Shown one piece after another: positions 37,170-45,800 of a stretch of 64,000 nucleotides of DNA (position 1 is the first letter of the stretch; each line of letters starts with the position of its first letter). The position numbers were made by a program, and so were the translations under genes. The DNA comes from Phytoamicus setariae (GTDB taxonomy: Bacteria > Pseudomonadota > Alphaproteobacteria > Rhizobiales > Rhizobiaceae). Where the stretch lies: contig NZ_JAEQNC010000010.1 in assembly GCF_016722925.1 (NCBI RefSeq), positions 1-64,000 on the forward strand, read 5' to 3'. The notes under the pieces are model-generated. The model ran no database searches, had not been told where the DNA came from, and was given only the letters and a program-made list of their open reading frames with translations.

Positions 37170-37937
37170 TCACCGTGCTTTCAAACGAGCCCACAGGGCG
37201 TCGTAGTTTTCATCGTTCTGCTTGTCTGCGATTTTCTTCTCGGTCGTGTTGGGGCTGACCATGACGCCGGGCGTGATGCCCTGCTTGACGAGCTTTTCTG
37301 CCGTGTTGGAAACGATGGCATGGGCAATCGCGATGGTGACGCTGGTGGAGCTGCCGCCGACCGGATGTTCCAGGCCGTCGATGTAGATCGCTGCATCGCC
37401 CTTCGGAATGCCGGTGTCGATGACGACGTCGGCGACTTCATAGAGCCGCTTGCCGGAGGAGTGGCGCGACGGAACGGTGCTCGAATGCGGCAGGGATGTA
37501 ACGGCAATCAGGCCGATGCCGCGTTCCTTGCACTCCATGGCGATGTCGAGGATCACGGCGTTGATGCCGGAATGCGAGAACAGGATCATCGTGTCGGCGC
37601 TGTCGAGCTGGTGCGAGCGCATGATGGCGCGGCCATAGCCTTCCTGTGCGTGGATGAAACGGTACTGGCGCGCGCCCATGTCGCCCCAGACGTGGTGGAA
37701 CGAGATCATCGTGCTTTCGACAATCGGACGGAAGCCGACGATGGTGCCGGTGCGCGGAAAGCTTTCCAGCGCCGGGATTGCGCCGTGGCCGGTACCAAAG
37801 GTGAAGGCGAGCTTGCCGGCGGCGATCGATTTCGCGCACATCTCGGCGGCCTTGTCGATGGCGGCGTTCTGTTCGTCGCGCACCTTGGCGAGACGCTCGA
37901 TCAGGGTGTCGAAGTAGCGGGTGGAGAGATCAGTCAT
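37170..37937 (-). CDS. SIS-domain sugar-phosphate binding protein
   Basis: A 255-residue SIS (sugar isomerase) fold protein. The glycine-rich FGTGHGAIPALESF and SHSGINAVILDIAMECKERG segments are the phosphosugar-binding loops. Its layout resembles UPF0309-type proteins seen near transporters. In this operon it may isomerise or process the sugar phosphate released by the phosphorylase. The ATG used has AAAGGA seven bases upstream; a GTG two codons earlier lies too close to that site. The exact reaction is not established. Confidence 0.82.
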   Translation of the reverse strand: MTDLSTRYFDTLIERLAKVRDEQNAAIDKAAEMCAKSIAAGKLAFTFGTGHGAIPALESFPRTGTIVGFRPIVESTMISFHHVWGDMGARQYRFIHAQEGYGRAIMRSHQLDSADTMILFSHSGINAVILDIAMECKERGIGLIAVTSLPHSSTVPSRHSSGKRLYEVADVVIDTGIPKGDAAIYIDGLEHPVGGSSTSVTIAIAHAIVSNTAEKLVKQGITPGVMVSPNTTEKKIADKQNDENYDALWARLKAR

Positions 37938-37957
37938 GTCCACGTCCTTTCTGTCTA

Positions 37958-38725
37958 TTACTGTTCGCCGGCGGCCATGGCGGCCATGGAATCGAGGGCA
38001 AGCTCGAACATGTCGGGCTCGAGCGTGGCCATCAGGTCGTCGCCGATCTTTTCCTGGGTGTTGGCATCGACGGTGGCGATGCAGAGTGTCGAGGCGCGCA
38101 CACCGAGAATGCGGGCAGCGGTGAGCAGGGCCGACGTTTCCATGTCGGTGCCGATCAGGCCGAGGCGCTGGATGTCATCCTTGAGCTTGCCGATGATCGA
38201 GCGTCGCTCGCCCGACAGCGCAAACATCTCGGTATAGAAACCGTCATAGGTGCCGAAGATGCCGGCATGCCAGGTCTTGCCGCTGGACTTCAGCTTTTCG
38301 CGGACGACCAGGTTGAGGTCGAAGTCGGCAATTGCCGGAAAACCGAGCGGCGCATAGGAGTTGGACGTGCCGTCGGTGCGCAGCGCGCCATCAGCCAGAA
38401 CGAAATCGCCAAGCTTGGCTGGCGGCACGGCCATGGCTGTGCCGATGCGCAGGAAGTTGCGGATGCCGAGCGCATGCAACTCGTGTAGAACGATAGTGGC
38501 AATGGGGGCGCCCATGCCGAAAGCAGACACGGTGATGCGCTGGCCGCCGCGCGTTCCGGTGACGGTCTTCAGACCGCGCTGCTCCGGCACGAAATGCACG
38601 TCGGTCATGTGCGCGGCGATGCGCTCGATGCGGGCCGGGTCGCCAACGAGGATGGCGGCCTTGCCGACTTCATCGCGCTTGGCTCCGATGTACCAGGCCT
38701 GTTTCGTCTGTTCTTTTTCAGTCAT
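37958..38725 (-). CDS. Nucleoside phosphorylase (uridine phosphorylase-like, NP-I)
   Basis: A 255-residue NP-I family enzyme splitting a nucleoside with phosphate into base plus pentose-1-phosphate. The early GDPARIERIAAHM motif, the RIGTAMAV loop and the TDMETSALLTAARILGV segment with the ribose-binding MET-x-AL are characteristic. Uridine phosphorylase is the nearest feel, but purine specificity cannot be excluded. The ATG starts four bases after the kinase stop; the longer frame runs into the kinase and is not supported. Confidence 0.88.
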   Translation of the reverse strand: MTEKEQTKQAWYIGAKRDEVGKAAILVGDPARIERIAAHMTDVHFVPEQRGLKTVTGTRGGQRITVSAFGMGAPIATIVLHELHALGIRNFLRIGTAMAVPPAKLGDFVLADGALRTDGTSNSYAPLGFPAIADFDLNLVVREKLKSSGKTWHAGIFGTYDGFYTEMFALSGERRSIIGKLKDDIQRLGLIGTDMETSALLTAARILGVRASTLCIATVDANTQEKIGDDLMATLEPDMFELALDSMAAMAAGEQ

Positions 38726-38729
38726 GCTA

Positions 38730-39599
38730 TCAGCTTTCGGTTTCTTCGGCTTTTCTATTGAGCAGAAGGGCGCGCGCGGCGGCATTGCCTGCCCGGCCAA
38801 TGGCTTCCAGCTCGGTTTCGCCCTTCATGATGGCGGCAATGACGCCGCCGGCAAATGTGTCGCCGGCCCCGGTCGGGTCGGTGACGTCAACAGGTTCGGC
38901 TGCCACGAATGTGCTTTGACCGTTGCAAAGGAAGACGGCGCCGCGGCGGCCCTGCGTCTCGACGATGGTCTGGCCTTCGCGTGCGTGGCTTGTCGTGCGT
39001 GCGCTTTCGAGGAAGCTGCGTTCGCGGCCGTTACAGAAGATCAGGTCGGCGCGGCTCACCAGCCGGGCCGTCTGTTCCGGCGTAATGGCGCGCGGATCGT
39101 CCTTGACGATCCATGCAAGCTTCTGGTCGGGGCGGATCATGTCGAGGATCTGATCGGTGACGATCTTCGGTCCGATGGCGATGCAGACCCACTCGGCGCT
39201 TGCCACCAGGGTCTTCTGCTGCTCGGTCAGTCCGATGCCATCGGGCAGGCCGGGATGGTAGAGGCAGGCGCAATCGCCGGTCGGCTCATAAGCAAGCACG
39301 GAAATTGGTGTGCGTGCGCCCTCGACCTTCGCCATGCCGTCGCGCGAGATGCCTATGTCCGCGAGCTGGCCGAGATAGACTTCGCCGGGCGCGTCGGTGC
39401 CGATCCAGCTCACTGGATGAACCGGGCCCTGGTAGTCTTTGGCAATTGCCTGTGCGACGTAGGCAGGGCCGCCGCCGAGGCGTGGCCAGGCGCTTTCCGG
39501 ACGGCTGAGGATCGTGGTTGTGCGGCCCGGCCTGACATCGCCGTCGAGGACGATGACATGGTCGAGGCTCGCATAGCCTGATATGGCGATGCCGGTCAT
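38730..39599 (-). CDS. PfkB-family carbohydrate or nucleoside kinase
   Basis: A 289-residue ribokinase-fold kinase. The C-terminal signature DPTGAGDTFAGGVIAA holds the catalytic Asp and anion hole, and the N-terminal RLGGGPAYVAQAIA is the substrate-side glycine motif. It could phosphorylate a pentose or a nucleoside. Its ATG overlaps the stop of the hydrolase gene by four bases (ATGA), so expression is coupled. Confidence 0.9.
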   Translation of the reverse strand: MTGIAISGYASLDHVIVLDGDVRPGRTTTILSRPESAWPRLGGGPAYVAQAIAKDYQGPVHPVSWIGTDAPGEVYLGQLADIGISRDGMAKVEGARTPISVLAYEPTGDCACLYHPGLPDGIGLTEQQKTLVASAEWVCIAIGPKIVTDQILDMIRPDQKLAWIVKDDPRAITPEQTARLVSRADLIFCNGRERSFLESARTTSHAREGQTIVETQGRRGAVFLCNGQSTFVAAEPVDVTDPTGAGDTFAGGVIAAIMKGETELEAIGRAGNAAARALLLNRKAEETES

Positions 39600-40162
39600 G
39601 CCAGCATCTCCAGTCCTTCGTCGAGACTGACGACGCGGCCCATGTAGCGCTCGATGTCTTCCAGCGACGCTTCGGCCAGATGCGGCCGGTTGGAATTGGT
39701 CGCCTCGCGGACGATAACCGGCTCGAAGCCGTTGGCGAATGCGTCCTGGGCGGTCGCCCGGATGCAGACATTGGTCTTCACGCCAGCGATGATGACCCGC
39801 GTCACCTTCTGCTCGTGCAAGAAAAGCGCAAGATCGGTGGCGAAGAAGGCGCTGAAGCGACGCTTGATCACGACGGTCTCGTTCTTGCCCTGTGGACGGA
39901 AATCGGCGAAGAAATCTGCGTCATGCGCGTCTTCCAGGTGATGGACCGGCAGCTTCTTCCATTCGAAATCATGGAACACTTCCGGACGGTGGCGCTCGAC
40001 GGCGTGAACCGTGACGATGTTGTTTTCGCTTGCGGCCTTCCTGAGCGCGCGCATGGGCTCCAGAACATCCTCGACGGCCTTGTAGTAATTGGGATGACCC
40101 GGTTCGAAGAACGAGTTGATGACGTCGACGAGGATGAGTGCAGTCTTTTCCTGGGTGCTCAT
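39596..40162 (-). CDS. Isochorismatase-like cysteine hydrolase
   Basis: A 188-residue member of the isochorismatase/nicotinamidase superfamily. The triad is visible: D13 (LVDVINSF), K100 (VVIKRRFSAF) and C133 (KTNVCIRATAQDAF). These enzymes hydrolyse amides such as nicotinamide, ureidoacrylate or biuret; in a nucleoside operon, hydrolysis of a base-derived amide or of nicotinamide is plausible but unproven. It overlaps genes on both sides by four bases. Confidence 0.9.
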   Translation of the reverse strand: MSTQEKTALILVDVINSFFEPGHPNYYKAVEDVLEPMRALRKAASENNIVTVHAVERHRPEVFHDFEWKKLPVHHLEDAHDADFFADFRPQGKNETVVIKRRFSAFFATDLALFLHEQKVTRVIIAGVKTNVCIRATAQDAFANGFEPVIVREATNSNRPHLAEASLEDIERYMGRVVSLDEGLEMLA

Positions 40163-41055
40163 GATTTCACTCCGCGGGATTTCTTTGCCGCGATGGCAAT
40201 TAGGGTCAGGATCACGATGACCATGACGTAGGGGAGGGTCTGGACCAGTTCAGCGGGGAGCCCACGTCCCTGGAGCCGGATCTGGAAGGCGTCGAAGAAG
40301 CCGAACAGCAACGCGCCGATGGCGGTCATCACAGGTCTTGTGCGGCCGAAATAGAAGGCCGCCATGGCGATGAAGCCACGTCCGGCGGTAATGCCTTCAT
40401 TGAAGATGCCGACCACGCCGATGGACAGATATGCTCCGGCAAGACCGGACATGAAGCCGGCAAACACCGTTGACAGATCCTTGGTGCGCAGTGGGTCGAG
40501 GCCGAGTGCACGCGCAGCCTTGGGACCGGCGCCCGCCGCACGGAGCCTCAGGCCGGGACGCGTGCGGGCAAGAAACCATACGGTTACCGGAACCAGCAGC
40601 CATGCGGCCCAAGTCAGGATATCGTGGCCGGAGAAGATTGCGCCGAGCACGGGGATATCCTCGATGACAGGGATATCCCAGCGCGGCAGGCGGGTTACAT
40701 CAGGCAGGCTCAGCGTTCCCGACGTTTCGTAGGTCGTCTTCAGGAAGAAGCGGACCAGACCGGCAGCGACGATGTTGAAGCCCAGGCCGACGATGATCTC
40801 GTTGGCGCTGAGGCGTGTGACGCACAGCGACATCATCAGGCCCATCATGGCTCCGGCAAAGCCGGCGCCGGCAAGCGCCACGCCCCAGTTTCCGTTGCCC
40901 GATGCGAGGATGAGCCCGACAAGCGCGCCGACCAGCATCATCGAATCGAGGCCGATGTTGACGAGGCCGCCGGTGCGGTTGATGAGGCCGCCAAGTGCTG
41001 CCAGCAGCACCGGCGTCGTCATGATCAATGCGGCATGAATGATGTTGTCGATCAT
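40159..41055 (-). CDS. ABC transporter permease, nucleoside/BMP type
   Basis: A 298-residue inner-membrane permease of the branched-chain-type (BPD_transp_2) superfamily, with about eight hydrophobic segments and the GGLINRTGGLVNIGLDSMMLVGAL opening split over the first two. It forms the channel with the other permease. Membership in the BMP/nucleoside group rests on its neighbours, notably the BMP binding protein. It overlaps both adjoining genes by four bases. Confidence 0.93.
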   Translation of the reverse strand: MIDNIIHAALIMTTPVLLAALGGLINRTGGLVNIGLDSMMLVGALVGLILASGNGNWGVALAGAGFAGAMMGLMMSLCVTRLSANEIIVGLGFNIVAAGLVRFFLKTTYETSGTLSLPDVTRLPRWDIPVIEDIPVLGAIFSGHDILTWAAWLLVPVTVWFLARTRPGLRLRAAGAGPKAARALGLDPLRTKDLSTVFAGFMSGLAGAYLSIGVVGIFNEGITAGRGFIAMAAFYFGRTRPVMTAIGALLFGFFDAFQIRLQGRGLPAELVQTLPYVMVIVILTLIAIAAKKSRGVKS

Positions 41056-42113
41056 GATTTGGCCCGCCGCGAAAAGATCCAGGAGAAGCGGGCAACCGCG
41101 AAGATCATCACCAAGCCCTGGAGGATATTGACGATTTCAATCGGCACGTCGCTGAACAGCTGGATCGTTGCGCCTGAAGTCGCAAGCGCGCCGAACAGGA
41201 TGGCAGCAAGCAGGATGCCAAATGCGTTTCCGCGACCCAGCAACGCCACCGCGATGCCGACGAAACCGTAGCCGGGTGAAAAACCGGAGACGTAGCGGAA
41301 GACGTTGCCGAGTGCGTGCACGCCGCCGGCAATGCCACCGATAGCGCCCGAAAGCAGCATCATCTTGAAGACGAGGCCGGGAACGTTCATGCCCGATGCC
41401 GTGGCAAAACGGGCATTCATGCCGGCCAGCCGGGTTTCAAATCCAAGGGCTGCCCACTTGCCCCAAAGCCAATAGAGGATGACGAAGGCCAGTGCGATCA
41501 GGAAGCCGGCATTGAGCGTTGAGCCACGCATCAGCTTGGGAAGACGCGCGGCGTCGGCGATCATCGGCGTGGCGGAGTTAGCCGAGCCGGGCGCGAGCAG
41601 CGGGCCGTTGACCAGCCATGCGGTCAGGCTGATGGCGATGAAGTTCAGCATCAGAGTCGTCACGACTTCATCGACATCGAGGCGCGACTTCAAGAGGCCG
41701 GGAATGACCATCCATAGCGTGCCGAAGATGGCCGCGGCAACGATCGCGGCAGGCAGCAGGATGAACGCCGACAGGGAAACAAAGGTAAAGCCGACGAACG
41801 CGGCGGCGAGACCACCGACATTGACGCAGCCTTCGACACCGACATTGAACGCGCCGGCGCGAAACGCGATGGCGGTTGCCAGTCCGGTGAAGATCAGCGG
41901 CGTGGAAGCCGACAAGGTTGCCGCAATGCGCTTGGTGGAACCGAACGATTCTGCAAACAGCAGGCCATAGGTTTCCAACGGATTGTGGCCGGCAATCGCA
42001 AGCACGACCGCGCCAAGCAAGAGCGCGATAACCAGCGGCTGCAAGGCGGTTACGACCGGCACCAGCCACGAAAGGCGGCTTGCCGTCGGGGTGGGGGAAA
42101 CGACAGCGACCAT
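41052..42113 (-). CDS. ABC transporter permease, nucleoside/BMP type
   Basis: A 353-residue partner permease with about ten hydrophobic segments and the conserved FRAGAFNVGVEGCVNVGG and GYGFVGIAVALLGRG motifs of nucleoside-type permeases. The ATG shares one base with the stop of the ATPase gene (TAATG), fixing the start; 61 codons of open frame above it are the ATPase shadow. Confidence 0.93.
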   Translation of the reverse strand: MVAVVSPTPTASRLSWLVPVVTALQPLVIALLLGAVVLAIAGHNPLETYGLLFAESFGSTKRIAATLSASTPLIFTGLATAIAFRAGAFNVGVEGCVNVGGLAAAFVGFTFVSLSAFILLPAAIVAAAIFGTLWMVIPGLLKSRLDVDEVVTTLMLNFIAISLTAWLVNGPLLAPGSANSATPMIADAARLPKLMRGSTLNAGFLIALAFVILYWLWGKWAALGFETRLAGMNARFATASGMNVPGLVFKMMLLSGAIGGIAGGVHALGNVFRYVSGFSPGYGFVGIAVALLGRGNAFGILLAAILFGALATSGATIQLFSDVPIEIVNILQGLVMIFAVARFSWIFSRRAKS

Positions 42114-43648
42114 TATGCAGCCTCCCCGAGCATCATGCGGCCGATCAGCTCGATGTCGCCGTCGCCGCGATGCAACTCGCCACGAAGTTCGCCATTGTAA
42201 AGGACTATAATGCGGTCGGCCAAGGTGATGATCTCGTTGAGTTCCTCCGATACCAGCAGCACCGCGCCACCGCGGTCCCGGTATTCGAGCAGGCATTGGT
42301 GAATGAAGGCGATACCGCGGATATCGACGCCGCGCGTCGGCTGACAGGCGACAAGGATGTCCGGGTTGCCGTCGAGTTCGCGGGCGATGGCGACACGCTG
42401 CTGGTTGCCGCCGGAAAGGCTCGATATCGGCAGGTCGGAGGAGGCGCGCTTGACCGAGTAGGCGTCGAGCAGCTTTTCCGCATGCGCCGCGATCTGGCCG
42501 AGCTTGAGGATGCCGGCAGAGACGAATGCGCTGCGGCGGTGATGGCCGACAATGGCGTTTTCGGCGATCGAGGCTTCGAGGCAGAGGCCCTCGGCAGCCC
42601 GATCGGGGCTCAGATAGGCCAGGCCACGCGCGCGACGCGCGGGCAGGGGGAGTTTCGAGATATCGTTGCCCGATAGCGAGACGCTGCCGCCACGGGCGGC
42701 GATGAGGCCGGTAACTGCACCGATCAGTTCGTCCTGGCCGTTGCCGGAAACACCGGCAATGGCGACGATTTCGCCGGCGTGAACGGTAAAGTTCGCGCTC
42801 TTCAGTTTGGCGACGCCGCGGCTATCATCGGCCGAAAGGTTTTCTGCGACGAGGACAGATTTGCCTTGCTGGCCCGGCCGCGCCGATGTCTCGTGCAGGA
42901 TTTCGCCGATCATCAGTTCGGCCAGCTCGGCCTTTGTCGTTTCCGACGTCTTCATGCTGCGGATCACGCGCCCGGCACGGATGACGGTGATGTCGTCGCT
43001 CACGCCCATGACTTCGTCCAGCTTGTGGCTGATGAACAGGATTGTGCGGCCATCGTCGCGCAGCCGTTTCAGCAGGGCAATCAGCTCGCGTATCTGCGAG
43101 GGGGCCAGCACGGCGGTTGGCTCGTCGAGGATCAGCACATCGGCGCCACGATAGAGCAGACGGAGAATTTCCACGATCTGGCGGACATGCACGGGCGCGT
43201 CGTCGACCAGCATGTCCCAGTCGAGCGTGACGCCAGCTTCCTTCTCCAGGGCGCGAGCCGCACCAAGGGCCTTGTCGCGGTCAATCAAACCAAGACCCTT
43301 GACCGGCTCGCGCGCGAGAACGAGATTTTCGAGTAGCGTCAGCCCGGGAACGAGCATGAATTCCTGGTGAACCATGCCAATACCCTTGTCGAAGGCATCG
43401 GCAGGTCCGTTCAAAGTAGCAGGCTGATCGTTGACGATCACCGTGCCCGCATCCGGCCGGTCCATGCCCTGCAGGATGCGCATAAGAGTCGATTTGCCGG
43501 CGCCGTTGCCGCCGACGATGGCGTGGATGGTTCCAGCAAGGGCGGAGAAATCCACGGTGTCATTGGCGATTAGTGTGCCGAAGCGTCGCGTCACGCCGTG
43601 TGCGCCAAGACGCACGCGGGCCGCTGTCGGGTTGCTTACGGTATTCAA
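42113..43648 (-). CDS. ABC transporter ATP-binding protein, double-domain nucleoside/sugar type
   Basis: A 511-residue protein with two fused ATPase domains, as in MglA, RbsA and YufO. The first has a proper Walker A (GGNGAGKST) and Walker B (LILDEPTAVL). The second has the degenerate Walker A GVSGNGQDEL and the signature LSGGNQQRVAIAREL, normal for this class. It energises uptake of the ligand bound by the BMP protein. It lies 28 bases after that gene. Confidence 0.95.
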   Translation of the reverse strand: MNTVSNPTAARVRLGAHGVTRRFGTLIANDTVDFSALAGTIHAIVGGNGAGKSTLMRILQGMDRPDAGTVIVNDQPATLNGPADAFDKGIGMVHQEFMLVPGLTLLENLVLAREPVKGLGLIDRDKALGAARALEKEAGVTLDWDMLVDDAPVHVRQIVEILRLLYRGADVLILDEPTAVLAPSQIRELIALLKRLRDDGRTILFISHKLDEVMGVSDDITVIRAGRVIRSMKTSETTKAELAELMIGEILHETSARPGQQGKSVLVAENLSADDSRGVAKLKSANFTVHAGEIVAIAGVSGNGQDELIGAVTGLIAARGGSVSLSGNDISKLPLPARRARGLAYLSPDRAAEGLCLEASIAENAIVGHHRRSAFVSAGILKLGQIAAHAEKLLDAYSVKRASSDLPISSLSGGNQQRVAIARELDGNPDILVACQPTRGVDIRGIAFIHQCLLEYRDRGGAVLLVSEELNEIITLADRIIVLYNGELRGELHRGDGDIELIGRMMLGEAA

Positions 43649-43676
43649 GTCATGAACTCCGGTGCCGGCAAGGCGC

Positions 43677-44711
43677 TTACTTCAGATAGTCGGGGTAGCC
43701 CTGGTCAACGACATTCCAGACCTTGATCTTGCCGGAAATGATGTCGGCCTTGGCGGCTTCCACTTTTTCGAGATAGGCGGCCGGGATGAGGTCCTTGGTG
43801 AACTTCATCTCGGAAAGACCGACGCCGTCTTCCTTGAGGCCGAACGCGACGGTGGTGCCGCCGAGCTTGACGTCCTTGGCGTAGTCCTTGACCACGTTCT
43901 CCACGGCGACATCGGCGCGCTTGATCATCGAGGTCAGCACGTTGCCCGGTGCAAGTCCGTCCTGGTCACCGTCGACGCCGATCGCATAATGGCCGGTTTC
44001 CTTGGCCGCCTGGATGACGCCAATGCCGGTGCCGCCCGCGATCTGGTAGATGATGTCGGCGCCTTCCTCGTACATGGCTTTCGCCATCTGCTGGCCGAGT
44101 GCGGGGTCGCCGAAGTTGTTGGAATAGGCGACCTTGACTTCAACCTTCGGGTTGGCGGCCTTGGCGCCTTCGATGAAGCCGGCGATGAACTTGTCGATGC
44201 CGGCCGACTTCGTGCCGCCGATAACACCGAGGATCGGCTTGTCGTTGATGCCCTTGATCGAGGTGTCCGTGGTCACCTGAGCCGCCAGCATGCCGGCGAG
44301 ATAGGAGCCTTCCTGTTCCTGGAACAGGACCGAGACGATGTTGTCGCCCTTCTGGACCTGGTTGAGGATGGCGAATGTTGTGTCCGGATAGTCCTTGGCC
44401 ACTTCGACCATCGGCTCGCCGTGCGAGTATTCAAGGTCGAGGATCAGGCCAAAATCGGCATCGGAGGCGCGGCGCAGGATGTCGGCCGCCTGCGCAACGA
44501 TGTCCTTGGATTCGACTGGCTTGCCTTCGAGGCCAGTTTCCTTGAGCGCGCGCTGGAAGCCGGCATAGGCGAGATCGTTGTATGACTGGTCGCCCAGTCC
44601 ACCCTGTGCGATCACAAGCGCGACCGGCTTGTCAGCCGCCTGCGCGCTCATCGCCCCAAGGACCGAGGCGAGGACCGTGGTGGCCATCCACTTCATGGGT
44701 TTGGAATTCAT
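43677..44711 (-). CDS. BMP-family substrate-binding lipoprotein or periplasmic protein
   Basis: A 344-residue binding protein of the BMP/Med/PnrA family, whose known ligands include purine and other nucleosides. A signal peptide (KWMATTVLASVLGAMSAQA) precedes KPVALVIAQGGLGDQSYND, the typical first strand with the D-x-S-(Y/F)-N ligand motif; GGTGIGVIQAA and VDGDQDGLAPGNVLTS follow. The signal peptide lacks an obvious lipobox Cys, so it is probably soluble. Its start and ribosome-binding site (CTGGAGAG) lie inside the 3' end of the GntR gene. Confidence 0.93.
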   Translation of the reverse strand: MNSKPMKWMATTVLASVLGAMSAQAADKPVALVIAQGGLGDQSYNDLAYAGFQRALKETGLEGKPVESKDIVAQAADILRRASDADFGLILDLEYSHGEPMVEVAKDYPDTTFAILNQVQKGDNIVSVLFQEQEGSYLAGMLAAQVTTDTSIKGINDKPILGVIGGTKSAGIDKFIAGFIEGAKAANPKVEVKVAYSNNFGDPALGQQMAKAMYEEGADIIYQIAGGTGIGVIQAAKETGHYAIGVDGDQDGLAPGNVLTSMIKRADVAVENVVKDYAKDVKLGGTTVAFGLKEDGVGLSEMKFTKDLIPAAYLEKVEAAKADIISGKIKVWNVVDQGYPDYLK

Positions 44712-45471
44712 CGTTTCTCTCCAGTTTTGGTTTTGGGTTCCCGGCTTCAGGCTGACGCGTCAGCCTGGCTTCGTATGAGTAATGGCGAGCGTCGTAGGTG
44801 GCATCGACTGCGTCGAGCGGCGTGCCGTCATGCGCAAAGGTCTGGCGGCTGACGGCAACGACGACCGCGTGGGCGTCGAGGTTCAGAAGTTGCCGCTCCT
44901 CGACGCTGGCAAGCCGCGCAAGCAGACGCTCGTTGGCGGTGGCGACCGTGAGGCCGTGACTTTCGAATCTTGAATAGAGCGAGAAAGCCGGATCGCTGAC
45001 CACATCCGGGGTCAGGCCGATTGTCTTGACCAACTCTGCTGTCAGAACGGATCGATGGCGTGCAACGGCTGTTGCATCGACCAGCCGGAGACGATCAAAC
45101 AGCACCAGCGCCGCATCGGGGGAATAAGGAAGGCCGGGCGACCACTCCGTCGGCTCGAACGCAAGCACCTTGTGGGTCGCGATGTGTCCGGCCGCCTCTA
45201 CAGCTTCAGTAAAGGAGAGCAGGTAGCCCGGCTGGCGCCTCAGGGGCGCCTCGGCCACGAATGTGCCGCTGCCCTGCTTGCGCACAATCAGACCGTCTTT
45301 GACGAGTTGTTCCACCGCCTTCGAGACGGTGAAGCGACTCACTTTGAAATCCTTGGCAAGCTGCGGCTCGCTCGGTAGTCGTTCGCCTGCCGGCAGTCCG
45401 TCGACGAGGCCGCGCAGACGGCCTGCGATCTGCAGGTAATAGGGTTCGCCGCTTTCAAGAAGTCGTGACAT
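44632..45471 (-). CDS. GntR-family regulator (HutC/UTRA type) of the operon
   Basis: A 279-residue repressor. Residues about 10-72 form the winged helix (SEPQLAKDFKVSRFTVSKAVE, then GLIVRKQGSGTFVAE), and a UTRA ligand-binding domain follows (about 95-240). The protein should normally end near residue 250; here the frame runs on for about 30 further residues, so the last 80 bases overlap the BMP gene in another frame. A palindrome 16 bases before its start (45487-45504) is the likely self-operator. The ligand may be the imported compound or a phosphosugar. Confidence 0.9.
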   Translation of the reverse strand: MSRLLESGEPYYLQIAGRLRGLVDGLPAGERLPSEPQLAKDFKVSRFTVSKAVEQLVKDGLIVRKQGSGTFVAEAPLRRQPGYLLSFTEAVEAAGHIATHKVLAFEPTEWSPGLPYSPDAALVLFDRLRLVDATAVARHRSVLTAELVKTIGLTPDVVSDPAFSLYSRFESHGLTVATANERLLARLASVEERQLLNLDAHAVVVAVSRQTFAHDGTPLDAVDATYDARHYSYEARLTRQPEAGNPKPKLERNDEFQTHEVDGHHGPRLGPWGDERAGG

Positions 45472-45486
45472 GTTCGCTTCCCAAGT

Positions 45487-45504
45487 TGTCCAGTCAACTG
45501 TACA
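45487..45504. promoter_or_regulatory. Candidate operator of the GntR regulator
   Basis: TGTCCAGTCAACTGTACA, 18 bp with 14 self-complementary positions (TGTnCAGT-nn-ACTGnACA), 16 bases upstream of the regulator ATG. Size and spacing suit a GntR dimer site and imply self-repression of the operon. Confidence 0.6.
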
Positions 45505-45800
45505 GATTTAGGGGCGCCTTGCAATGGATTTTTGTCGCCCACATTGCCGCGGCGGTGGAAAACTTCGAGGGCGGGGAGCTGTGTGTGGCGGATTTGCAAC
45601 TCACCGCTGCCGATCGATGGCGTACGAAATCTTTTCATGATATACAGAACTATTGTCGCCACAATTCTGTCTAGAAGTGGCTCATGCACGATCCTGACTT
45701 AGGGTTTTGACAGGCATTTATGCAATCAAACGAAGCCTCCCAAATCGGAGGCGACTGCGACATTCCCGGTGTTTGTGGGGAATTCGCGAAGGAGAGCACG
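45505..45800. other. Intergenic region before the porin gene
   Basis: No gene is seen. It holds an ATTGT-CGCC-ACAAT palindrome (45652-45665) and a leader hairpin GCCTCC-CAAATC-GGAGGC (45735-45752). The latter probably lies in the porin mRNA leader, where stable hairpins are common. Promoters for the porin and for the GntR operon must be here but show no clear consensus. Confidence 0.45.

Noticed and set aside
42114-42296. 61-codon extension of the ABC permease
   Set aside because: It reads out of frame over the ATPase gene and is Arg-rich; the TAATG overlap sets the start.
45652-45665. ATTGT-CGCC-ACAAT palindrome as a second GntR operator
   Set aside because: Its sequence does not match the site beside the GntR gene, and five-base arms arise easily by chance.
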